A stretch of DNA of 64,000 nucleotides from Breviolum minutum Mf 1.05b.01. Its lineage: Eukaryota > Sar > Dinophyceae > Suessiales > Symbiodiniaceae. Below the pieces are notes generated by a model. It saw nothing but the letters and a program-made list of their open reading frames with translations, had not been told where the DNA came from and did no database searches. Position numbers and translations under genes: made by a program. The stretch lies in NCBI GenBank assembly GCA_000507305.1, contig DF241524.1, positions 1-64,000 on the forward strand, read 5' to 3'. Of the stretch, positions 48,709 to 58,000 are shown in pieces (within the stretch, counting starts at the first letter, position 1; each line of letters begins with the position of its first letter).

Positions 48709-51700
48709 CTGGACCGAAAGAAGTTTTACCGAAACGAAACGAAACGCTGCGTTTCTGAGTTTGTTTCGGAGGGTTCGTCGTTTTTCTTTTTTCCTGGGCA
48801 TTTTTTTTGGGGGATTTTTTTTTGGTGTGTTACGTTCTGTTTTTTTTTGGGGGGGCCTTTAAGGGGAACTTAAGGAGGTCCAACACGAATAAAAAAAATA
48901 CATGATCAAACAGGGTGGTTCGAAAATCACATGATTGAGTAAGATAGTTTAAGATATGTTAAAGATATTCTGGAAGATAAAAGTGTAAAGTCTAAAGACT
49001 CTTGGTTAAAGGTTTTCAATATGTTTATAGAATGTGATGAATGTCCCTAACTTTTGGATGTTTTTTTCTCATCATCGCCAAGTCTTAAGATATGTTCTCC
49101 CAACAAACACATTTCCTTCCAGGACATCCAGCCACACTTCCTGGGGCAAACAAACAAACGAACAAACCGATAGGCCAGGGAGGGAGGGAGGCACTACAGG
49201 TATCTGTCGCCAATGAGGTTTGGGGTTTAGGGTTTAGTTTAGGGTTTAGGGTTTCTTAAACATGTCGCAACAAACGCCAAAAGCCAACAAATTTACGTCT
49301 AAACCCCCCTGTCCACTGACCGAACTTAGAGTCAAGCATCTTTCACTTAAGATCACCTTGCGCAACAATTTAACAGTGGTACCCTCCACTGAATTAATAC
49401 ATATTCCACTAGTTGGTGGTTTCCAACCATTTGAAAAATATTAGTCAAATTGGATCATTTCTCCAGGTAGAGGTGAAAAAAAAATGAAACCACCACGTAG
49501 TCCACATTGGGTAAAAAAAAATCATCGACTCAAAAGTGCCAGCTGGGAGGGGATATAGGACAGTTGCCCGGAGGGTAACAAAACTCAACAGGTGCAGGTG
49601 GTCCTTTTTGAAACTTTTGAGGGATTTTTGTTTGGCTTTGCCAAGGCATTTGGGTCCTGCAATAACCTCTTACACAATCAGTGATACACCAAAATAGGCC
49701 TAATGAAGTTCCCTTTTACCAAGCTATTCTGGGTTTTGGGAACCATTTTTTGCCACATTTCCAAGGTCTTCAAAAAAAAAGACAATCTCTAGAAATGAGC
49801 TACAAAAAAAAACACTCGGCCTTTACTTTCCATTGAATCCTGATTGTTAAATATAGGGATCCTTATTTCATGGTTTATGATATATAATCCGCATAGAAAA
49901 CTGTGAATTCCCTAGGTACCCTAAACAACTACTGGGATGTCCCTGGTACTTAGTAACTGGGTTATGACCCCTATGTAACTAGGTTATAAGTTCTGTAACT
50001 AAATTATAAACCAGCTTACTAACTAGTTACTAACTTCCATGGACACCCTAGTAGGGTGTCTTTTTCATAGCTCACATGACGTATTTTTGCTGACATCTCT
50101 AACCGACCTTTGCTGTCGTGCACGGCCTCGCGACAGGTGACCATCTTTTTCAAGGCTCGTGCCGCAGACATCCCAACACCTTGGATGAGGTCAAGATCTG
50201 AGACTTGTCTCCAGGTGCTTTTATAATAGTAAAATAGCATGTTAAGGTAGCAAGGTTTTTAAATATGTCCTCCCAACTCTTCATATCCACCGCCTCAAAA
50301 AAAGGCGTGTTGTTTGTTTCTCAATCCCTACGGAAAAATTTTCCAGGAATTTCACGCTCTCAACCCCGAACCCCCGGACCCCCCCATCACCCATCCAAGC
50401 AACTGTATCCATGACGACAGTCCTGGTGGATCCACACATCTTCCCCCCCAAGGGGAGTCGATGTCAACAAACTGACGGCTGGACCCTTAAAAAAATGGCT
50501 GGGATTTGGGGTTTGGAGGCATTTCCGGCTGGTTGCCAACTATGTGGGATTTTTTGGGGTGTCCAATTCAAAAACAGTGTATGACGTGACGTGACGTCTG
50601 TTTAAAAGTAAGGGTAGTCCCCAATATCAGTCCAAATCGGCCCATTGAATTCAATGTTTTTTTTTGGGAAGAAAAACATGATTTCACAGTAGTGATGTAT
50701 CAACACGTCCGGGAGACTACTTATTGTTAATGGTCGCCTCGACTTGCATGAGTACCCATGGTACCCTTTCGAAGTAAACGGACATCGGACATCCCCTGGC
50801 AATTCTTTGTGAGCTTTTTGCGATGGTTAGGTGGCCTTGTGAAAAGGTCACTCTGAATCACCTGGCCGTCAACTTACAATTGCTATATTCAAAGCCCGAT
50901 GTCTGTTGCCTTTGAAGCCTATAGACCTCCAGCTTCGAAATTAAGGCTGAAGCCTCAAGACAAGTTGGTTTTGACAGCCCCAAAGATTCTTAGGGTGATA
51001 CTACTTAAGGGAAGGATACTTTCAACTACGGAGATATAAATAAACAGTGCCAGGCTTTAAACCATTAGATTTGCTGCTATGCATGGAATCCAGGCAGATG
51101 CGCTCAGAAGAAGTACACTTCCCAAAACCAACAGCTTGCCCCTGAAAATGGATGTTTGGAAGATTGATTTCCTTATCAGGGGATGGCCTATGTTCAGGGG
51201 CGTTGTGGTTAGTTTCAGGGTGTTTAGAATCTTATCCAAGTTTATTGTTTCAACATGGGAATATCGCTCACAAAACACTTTGCATACCGACTTTGGCTGA
51301 ATTTCGACCCAAAACTGGCCGGGGTTGGCCATTGATCTCCGGAGTTTCTAAGGGTTTTTTATCCTTCCAAAAAGTGGTGCCATCAAGTCCTGACTTGGAA
51401 AAAAAGTTGGAAATCCATCTGACCAGATCAGATCATCCACCATACAACTGCATCCAAAACGCACACCAGGCTCTTTGAGAAGATTCAGGGGGTCATTATC
51501 TCACCAAGCCAAACAATGCACCAGTAAAAAGGAAAATCCCTCAAAATTACCATACATTTGCATTGTTTGATCCCCCCAAAAATGAGTAATTTGATGACCC
51601 CTGAGATTGAGGATCAAGTTCTTGTGGCTGGGCTGCGACTGGTATCTGCTTCACCTGTAAAATGGACAGGAGACCCCTCCCTGGAAAAAGGAGATATACC

Positions 51701-54700
51701 ACCGAACTTGGTTTCAGCATCCTGAAATCAGGTGAACCAGCCGTTCGTTTTTGGGGGGTTTTTGCGCAGGCAAAACTCTTCCTGGTCCTTGCTGACCTCC
51801 TGATCTTCCAAACGCACCTGTCGTGAGTCTGGCTTCAAAAAACTGTCCCATACCATCCGTCTATGATATATCTTACCTGTACTGGTCCCAAATAAATCTA
51901 CCAAACAAGTGGGATGGATGCTGGTATTCTTACTCAAAAGATAAGAAAATGGGTGACACCATCCATTTGTACTGGAACTTGACATTATACAAATGTAGCC
52001 ACATAGCATATCATAAAAATACGGGTTGCGGGTTGCAGGGAAAAAGCTAGAACTGAATCTGTGTAGCAAAAAGAATCCCTACTCGAAGTACCTCTGAATC
52101 AAGCACATGACAAGAAAAGAAGCTTTGATAATATCGAGGAATTCAAAAGACCAAACTGTACCCATCTGGTGTAAATCATCCTCATGGATGGATCATCCTA
52201 AAAACCATCCACTTTGTTTCCTAGGGAAAATGTTGCTACCCTTGGGATGGTACCCTTAAAAATCAACCCCATATACACCTTGTATAGTGGGTATTTATTG
52301 GGTATGACCACTTTTAAGGGCTCCTCGGGGGGCTTAAACAGGTAGGGTACCACCCAAGGGTACCAGCATTTTCCCTATGATTGTTTGGTCGACTAGACTT
52401 CTGAAGTTAAAATATGTTGGTTGTATCAAACTCCCCACGAACTGACCGGTCACAGTGAAAATCTCTCTGAGGGTCGGCCTTAAGGTGGCCTGGCATGCCA
52501 CAAAGCCACCGAGATATGCCATGCTTGTTACAATGCCATGCCTGTGGAGGATATGCATTCAGCTGCCCTTTCCGTGTCAGCTATTTTGAAGCCGTGCAGC
52601 TGCCATCATTTTCTCTGAGAGATCTGGTTCTCTCGTGTCGAGGTACGGCCGTGTTCCAAGACCGTGATGGGGGTATACCGGAGGGCAGTGTGCACCCCCC
52701 GTTTTGTAAATTCCTCCCACTTGTTCATGGGGGAGGACGTGGGGGGATCCAGGTTGGCCTCGGCTTGACCAAAGCCTCGGTTTTGCAGATGCTGCCAATT
52801 GCTAGGGGGCAAAAAAGGGTATCCCATGAAAACCCATTTTTGGGGTCTTCTAGATGTGTGTTTGAAGCCATGTGAGGATGCCAAGCTAGGCCAATGCCTG
52901 GTCGTAGTCAGAGATGACCTGCTGATACTTCCCGACGTCAGTCACTGTCATCTCTTTTCGCAGTTTTCTTCCGAGCTTTAAGGCAGTAGTAACAGCGCAG
53001 TTTCACAGTGATCATTTTTTTTTGCAAATGCAGGGACACTTGGCTTGGCGTTTTCAACCTACATAAAAAAAAACATGGTCAATGGGAAACTTAGGACCTA
53101 ATTCTACATGATAAATATGAAAAACCACGTGTGGATCCCCGGGCATCTGAGCAATAGGAGTGCCATCCCTTCACTTGTTACATTCCATCCAATCCGATTT
53201 GCGGGTTTATAGGGATTTTCTATAATGGCTTTTGGTACGGCCTACGTGACTTTCTAGTTTAAGCCCCTACCCATGGGATCCCTGTATGGTATATTTACCT
53301 ACATTTACCATGTAAATATACCATACATGGATCCTCTGGGCTGTAGCCTATATCACCCAAATGAGCTCATGACCAATATTTCTTTCCTGGTTGGCGCTCA
53401 GACCCCACTTTGTTGCTCATTTGCTCGTCATCTATAGTAGATGGCACACATCACTTCCGAATCCGTAAACGAGCCACCCTTCACTTGGAGGGCCATCCCA
53501 GTTAGTAAGTAGTTAGGATCACCCCCATTTATAAACCATGAAACGGCCTGGAGGGTTCACAACCCGATCCTTAGGGCACTTACTAACCATGGTTATTAAC
53601 CACTTACGATACCTGGGATGATCCTCCAACGACAGCTGCTACCAGGCGCACCGCCATAGCAGCAATGGCATCATAATGCCCCTTGGGCGCTACTTTCAAT
53701 AAACCTTGACCAAACAGAAGGAGCAGTGTTCAAATGAGCCATGAAAAAAAAACCTCAGATACTTTCCATTGAATCCTGGTTAGTTAATAGGGATCCTTAT
53801 AATGGCTTATTATAATCCCTATATAACCGGGACCGGGTAGTACAATCCCCTATATGACCTAAACAGCCATGGTTTTTTTCATTGCTCAAACAAACTGAGA
53901 ATCATCACTGGGATATTCGGAGATACCACGGTTGCCTTGCCAGAAGATGTTGTGGTCTTTTCTGGGTTTAAAAATGGTGACACCATCCCTAAAACTAACA
54001 TGTCCCCTCTCGAGGGGCCATTTCAAAAGGAAAAAAACATCATCTTCCAACCATTGACTTGGAGGAAAACTGTTAGTTTTACTGGAGGGTACACTCACTA
54101 AAACTAACAGCTCGCCCATGAAAATAGGTCTTCCCAAAAGGAACCTCCTATTCCAACCATCCACTTAGGGTACTTGGATGATCATCCCACTTAGTAAGTG
54201 GTTAGTAACCCCCATTTATAAGCCATGAAATGGCCATTTGGAATAGGTTCACAACCCCAGTTAGGAGACTTACTAACCATGGTTATTAACCACTTACTAA
54301 ATAGGATGATCCAAGTAGTTCAATTCGAGCATTTTTGAAAACCTATTCTTTGCCAAAGGTCGACCAATGAGGTTGGAGAAGTGTAGTTTTCAGAATCCTA
54401 CCACCAACCATTGACTGAATCCTTGTGACATTCCGCTAAATACTGGTTGGTTACTGCAAATAAGGTTCAAATGGATCATTTTTAGTAGGAAAACCGATGG
54501 TTCTTTGGTACCACCATTTTAGGAAACCCCCAAATATCATGGTTTGTTAAAGCTGGATACTATCGTGCTGAAATTTGTGATGGAACTCCAAGGTTTGCTG
54601 TATGAAACCAATGATGGCCCCACCAGCCACACCAGCCGCCACCACCAACAACTGACACTGGGCTTTCCCCGAACTGTTGACCGTAGCTAAACGCACATCC

Positions 54701-56592
54701 ACTGACTCGTCCTGTGGATTTTCAAGTGCGATCCAAAGTCAAGGGGAACTTTGGAGAAATACCAATTTTCAATAGGAAATACCCTCCAGTAAACTAACAT
54801 GGCAATGGAAAATGGACCGGGATTGAACATGTATTTCCTAATGAAAAATGGAGATTTTCCAGCCAGCTATGTTGGTTTACCGGAGGGTATCCAAAATACC
54901 CCCGCAAAGTTTAACAGTCCGTCCGCCCCACGAAAGTTGACCTTTGTAAAAGGTTTCCAGGCTTGTCTTTCTTCCAGTCCTTTGTCCAAAACTTCAAGGC
55001 CAAGCCGTTAAACAAAACCGCGGTATCCGTATATCTGAGAAAATCTTCCAACTGACTCTTGTTGTTATTCATACATGTTTTGGTGGAGAGCGAACAAAAA
55101 AACTTTGAGACGTTGACCTACTCACTTTCATTATCTAATATGTTTCGACTTTAATTGTTGTTTCGGTTTTTCACCCCCCAAATTCACCATTGGCCTACGA
55201 ACATGCCTATGGGCCCTCCTTCCACCAAAGCAATCTATGTCCACCCACGGAGGAGCTACCCAGGAATCGGCTGGCCATAAGGGTCTTGGCCATCCTTGCC
55301 CTTCAAGAACGGGGTGGTAGATTTAGCCCCAAAAATCAAGCCGCCAAAGCCTGGTGAAACACCAAGATTTAGATCCTTATAGGTGCCATCTGTGGCGGAT
55401 TGTTTCAGAAAATGTAGAGGGGACAAATCTGCAACCTTGAATAAGAGCTGCTAAAATTGCTAAAGCCTTCCTTTTGTTAAGGGGGTTGTTGGCATTGGTG
55501 CAGTGGGCCAAGGTCTTATTTGTTTACCAGATTTCCAGCATCTCAAGTGCATGTTTTTCTTCCCATGACGATACTTACCTACGTTTGGTTGATTATGAAT
55601 TATATGGTAAATTAGTAGGCCGGATATGTAAATATACATATCTGGTTGGTGTTTTCAATCCATCTGAAAAATATTAGTCAACATGGGAATCTTCCCCGAA
55701 TAGGGGCGAGAATAAAAAATATTTGAAACCACCACCTATTATACCATACATGGATCCGCTGGGATTGGGTTTTCGGGGAATTGTACTGAAAAACTCACCG
55801 ATTTGATCATAGATGGGATATATTGGGGTTAGAAAAACCCATTGATCCCGGCCCAGTGATCCTAACTTCCAACGATCTCACAGCACGGAATCGTGGCGAG
55901 TCATCACCACGAGTGCTTCGTCCTGCATCATGGGCAACAAAACCTCCACGGCCATGTCGCGACCTGAGCTTTGTCAGGTCGAGCTGCGAAAGGAGTTGCA
56001 CTTTTTTGGGTGTTTCCAAAAATAGGGGGAAAACCCCCCAAAATGGATGGTGAAAATAATGGAAAAGCCTATCTAAAATGGATGATTTGGGGGTAATTAC
56101 CCCTATTTTTGGAAACATGCATATAGTATCCGTAAGACTGGCAAAAAAATACTTCTAGAAATCAATTCCAATGAACCAAGTGTAGGTAAATAATACCAGT
56201 ACAAATAATGTATGTAGTAAAAATCAAACCATTTATGTAAATACACCAGTCCTATGTCCTATGCATGGTACGAGTATGGGATTAGGATTGCCAAAGTTCT
56301 TTCGCCACTTTTTCTTTTGTGAGGCTTTCCGACATGTACAAAAAACTTATCACAAGGGAATATCAGTTAAAGACTATAAATGATTATACCCATGAGTTCT
56401 CACTAATGTTGCAAAAAAAAACTCATTTGTTAAAAAAATCCCTGCCCTTAAATCCCTGCACCTCAGGTTTTTGTTGTTCGCGCCGCTATTCCCGTCTCTT
56501 CCACACTTCCGGTTGGCCAAGAGACACCGAGAACTGCTGGACTTGGCGACGCATGGTATCGCCAGCACGGCGGATTTTCGCACGGCCGGCTC
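48672..56592 (-). CDS. Gene(s) Y: cluster of exons, product unknown
   Basis: Exon-like segments with dinoflagellate-type borders: 56592-56535, 55963-55882, 55350-55260, 55034-54942, 54711-54587, 53704-53631, about 52930-52904 (VISDYDQ), 52541-52479, about 51823-51803 (VRLEDQE), 50179-50108 and 48708-48672. They are GC-richer than the introns and read as protein on the minus strand only. The segment at 54711-54587 contains a possible membrane-spanning stretch. No family was recognised and they may represent more than one gene, since phases between all neighbours were not reconciled. Introns carry IR-A, C, D, E, G and I elements. Confidence 0.4.
49217..49254 (+). repeat. Interstitial TTTAGGG telomere-like tract
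   Basis: GGTTTGGGGTTTAGGG followed by TTTAG, then TTTAGGG twice and GTTT. TTTAGGG is the telomere unit reported for dinoflagellates and plants. Only about five units, one of them truncated. Confidence 0.8.
49409..49500. repeat. IR-C element
   Basis: Copy in the gene Y region; CTAGTTGGTGGTTTCCAACC and inverted GAAACCACCACGTAG. Confidence 0.85.
49824..49933. repeat. IR-G element
   Basis: CTTTCCATTGAATCCTGATT to TACCCTAAACAACTAC; abuts an IR-E element at 49932. Confidence 0.75.
49932..50053. repeat. IR-E element
   Basis: CTGGGATGTCCCTGGTACTT and inverted AACTTCCATGGACACCCTAG, about 55 bp from a gene Y exon. Confidence 0.8.
50108..50179 (-). CDS. Gene Y exon
   Basis: Acceptor tccaag|G; donor gtcggt. 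Reads VGMSAARALKKMVTCREAVH then DSK. Directly upstream of an IR-E element (49932-50053). Confidence 0.48.
51113..51223. repeat. IR-B element
   Basis: AAAACCAACAGCTTGCCCCT and a degraded inverted arm GGGGCGTTGTGGTTAGTTTC. Confidence 0.7.
52479..52541 (-). CDS. Gene Y exon
   Basis: Acceptor tccacag|G and a GC donor (gccgac). Reads HGIVTSMAYLGGFVACQATL. The frame is open a further 40 codons, so a later donor (gtcagt near 52450) is possible. Confidence 0.42.
53271..53340. repeat. IR-D element, shortened
   Basis: CCATGGGATCCCTGTATGG, inner TTTACCTACATTTACC, then the inverted arm; the central loop is missing. Confidence 0.8.
53484..53628. repeat. IR-E-like element
   Basis: CCATCCCAGTTAGTAAGTAG and, inverted, CTTACGATACCTGGGATGAT. 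Confidence 0.72.
53631..53704 (-). CDS. Gene Y exon
   Basis: Acceptor gtcaag|G; donor gttgga. Reads LLKVAPKGHYDAIAAMAVRL then VAAV, an Ala-rich helix. An IR-E element follows downstream. Confidence 0.48.
53759..53889. repeat. IR-G element
   Basis: CTTTCCATTGAATCCTGGTT, AATAGGGATCCTTATAATGG, ends GGTTTTTTTCATTGCTCA. Confidence 0.78.
53990..54092. repeat. IR-B element
   Basis: CCATCCCTAAAACTAACATG and, inverted, CTGTTAGTTTTACTGGAGGG; immediately followed by a second, partial copy from 54094. Confidence 0.78.
54171..54317. repeat. IR-E-like element with long terminal repeats
   Basis: TACTTGGATGATCATCCCAC at the left and, inverted, ATAGGATGATCCAAGTA at the right; GGTTAGTAA/TTATTAACC further in. 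Confidence 0.83.
54587..54711 (-). CDS. Gene Y exon with a hydrophobic stretch
   Basis: Acceptor ccacag|G; donor gttcca, phase 2. Reads DESVDVRLATVNSSGKAQCQ then LLVVAAGVAGGAIIGFIQQT. The Ala/Gly/Val/Ile run is long enough for one membrane helix. Confidence 0.55.
54780..54889. repeat. IR-A element
   Basis: TACCCTCCAGTAAACTAACA and, inverted, TGTTGGTTTACCGGAGGGTA, in the intron between two gene Y exons (54942 and 54711). Confidence 0.9.
54942..55034 (-). CDS. Gene Y exon
   Basis: Reads YTDTAVLFNGLALKFWTKDW then KKDKPGNLLQR with donor gtcaac. The acceptor would be ctcag|A, an exception to the AG|G habit, so the left border may be different. Confidence 0.5.
55260..55350 (-). CDS. Gene Y exon
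   Basis: Acceptor caccag|G; donor gtagct, phase 2. Reads FGGLIFGAKSTTPFLKGKDG then QDPYGQPIPG. Confidence 0.52.
55641..55739. repeat. IR-C element nested in an IR-D element
   Basis: Lies between two halves of an IR-D palindrome (left half 55570-55640, right half from 55740, ACCATACATGGATCCGCTGG), so it was inserted later. Confidence 0.75.
55882..55963 (-). CDS. Gene Y exon
   Basis: Acceptor gctcag|G and a consensus-like donor gtgaga. Reads RDMAVEVLLPMMQDEALVVM then TRHDSV. A second open frame (Arg-rich) overlaps it; the one given is preferred because the first has no donor. Confidence 0.48.
56010..56120. repeat. IR-I element
   Basis: GTGTTTCCAAAAATAGGGGG and, inverted, CCCCTATTTTTGGAAACA. 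Confidence 0.87.
56535..56592 (-). CDS. Gene Y exon
   Basis: Acceptor taccag|G; donor gttctc after CA. Reads AGRAKIRRAGDTMRRQVQQ. The frame stays open for some codons past the donor and then meets a stop. Confidence 0.4.
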
Positions 56593-56593
56593 C

Positions 56594-56749
56594 TGGTAAT
56601 GGTAAGGCTTGGTGGTTTTGGGGCCCGGTGGTTTGGGATTCGATTCAGGGTACCCTAAAAAATCCCAATCCCAATCCCTTTCATAAGGAAAAAAACACCG
56701 AGGAATCCAAACCACCGGGCCCCAACCCACCAATTAACCATTAGCTGAA
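56594..56749. repeat. IR-H element
   Basis: GGGGCCCGGTGGTTTGGGAT and, inverted, AATCCAAACCACCGGGCCCC, with outer ATGGTAA / TTAACCAT. It begins two bases from a gene Y exon. Confidence 0.87.
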
Positions 56750-56894
56750 ACCAGGAAAGTGGAGTGAATAATCTGGAAACTTTGTGAAGCTTCACGGCAA
56801 ACACATCTCCATGACTTTCCAGAGAGCCATATGAAGTTTCATCAGCTGCAATCAAATCCCCATAGAATTTGTGGGAAAATGTCGTTCATATCAT

Positions 56895-56993
56895 ACTAGT
56901 TGGTGGTTTCAACCCCTTTGAAAAATATTAGTCAAAATGGGAATCTTCCCCAGGTAAGGGTGAACATGAAAAATATTTGAAACCACCAACTAG
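56895..56993. repeat. IR-C element
   Basis: Copy in the spacer of genes X and Y; CTAGTTGGTGGTTTCAACCC and inverted GAAACCACCAACTAG. Confidence 0.87.
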
Positions 56994-57311
56994 CATATGT
57001 TTCAATTAACTGTCGTTCATATCATAATCTTTCAGCCATGCCCTAGACATTTCAGCCATACCCTACCCAAGGTGAACGGTGGTTGAGGTTGCTTGAAATA
57101 TCTTCGAGGTCAGGTGCCCCCGGGAAGAACTCGGGGAACTGTCAAGTGAATCAGAATGGGAATCCCATTGAAAAAGAGCGAGATCTTCTAGAAATCATAC
57201 AAAAAATGAACATATCTTGGGATGTTCCCATGATGGAAACGGTAGTAAATGTGGGTTTATAGGAATCACCTATTAAAAGGACTGGGAGGGGGGGGAGCAT
57301 CTCACAATCAT

Positions 57312-57449
57312 ACCAGGTTGGCACCCCTATTATAGTTATATAAATGAGGCTATATCCCCTACGAATTGCCTTCTATATAAATGAGATTATAACCCCACTT
57401 AAAGAGGTGTCTCAACCCGATTGTAACTGGCAGGGGCCCACCTTGTAAG
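57312..57449. repeat. IR-F element
   Basis: CAGGTTGGCACCCCTATTAT and, inverted, GGCAGGGGCCCACCTTGTA. Confidence 0.72.
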
Positions 57450-57693
57450 CAAATCAATTTGTACCACCTCATCTTGATACAGATTTCCACTGGCCCAAAA
57501 GTGAAGACATTTCACGATTTATTCACTTCATTCCCTTCAGTGGAAGAAAAAACAAGCAGCAACAACAACAACAAAAAAAAACAACACACACACACACACA
57601 ACCACAAATACAACCTTTCAACCACCTGGCCCCCCCTGCTCTATCTGTACCCCACCAACGTCCACGAAAACAAGCGCTTTTTTCGCTGGGATG

Positions 57694-57822
57694 TCTTGCC
57701 GGTACTTAGCAACAAAAAAGGTTGTAGTAAATCGATTATATAATTCGTCCCTCTTTTAGTAGGTTGTAAGTCCCTCGAAATAAACCAATTTACTAAGGTT
57801 TGTTACTAACTTCCAGCCGAAA
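57694..57822. repeat. IR-E element
   Basis: GGATGTCTTGCCGGTACTTAG and, inverted, GTTACTAACTTCCAGC; the inner GTAGGTTGTAAGTCCCT is shared with the 8.4-kb copy. Confidence 0.7.
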
Positions 57823-57892
57823 CATCCCAGCAGAAACACCGCATCCTTTCTTCGCGTCTCATTTGCCGCATGTTTTTTTTTTGCGGATTCGC

Positions 57893-58000
57893 TCAAGCAG
57901 CAATCTGCAACTGGCGCAAGGCCTCAGCGGCGGCGCTCTGCTCAGCGTCCTTCTTCTTGGCTGCGGGCACACCGGTGAAGGTCTTTTGCATCATGAGTAC
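57893..58000 (-). CDS. Gene X last exon (dsRBD-like C-terminus)
   Basis: Acceptor actgag|G, phase 0, 35 codons and stop TGA at 57893. It reads VLMMQKTFTGVPAAKKKDAE then QSAAAEALRQLQIAA. The lysine run followed by an Ala-rich amphipathic helix is the third part of a dsRBD; the preceding strands must come from upstream exons. Confidence 0.62.
   Translation of the reverse strand, partial: VLMMQKTFTGVPAAKKKDAEQSAAAEALRQLQIAA

Larger units (their letters stand above)
56593..57892. other. Spacer between genes X and Y
   Basis: Holds three inverted-repeat elements (56594-56749, 56895-56993, 57312-57449), part of a fourth (57694-57822), a short CA run near 57586-57601 and no recognisable gene. Confidence 0.5.

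Noticed and set aside
48780-48860. Run of T and G tracts as a possible regulatory or low-quality region
   Set aside because: Homopolymer-rich but with no partner repeat or known motif; nothing can be claimed.
52495-52875. Plus-strand open frame of 126 residues
   Set aside because: Opposite to a gene Y exon and GC-rich for that reason; no splice or family support.
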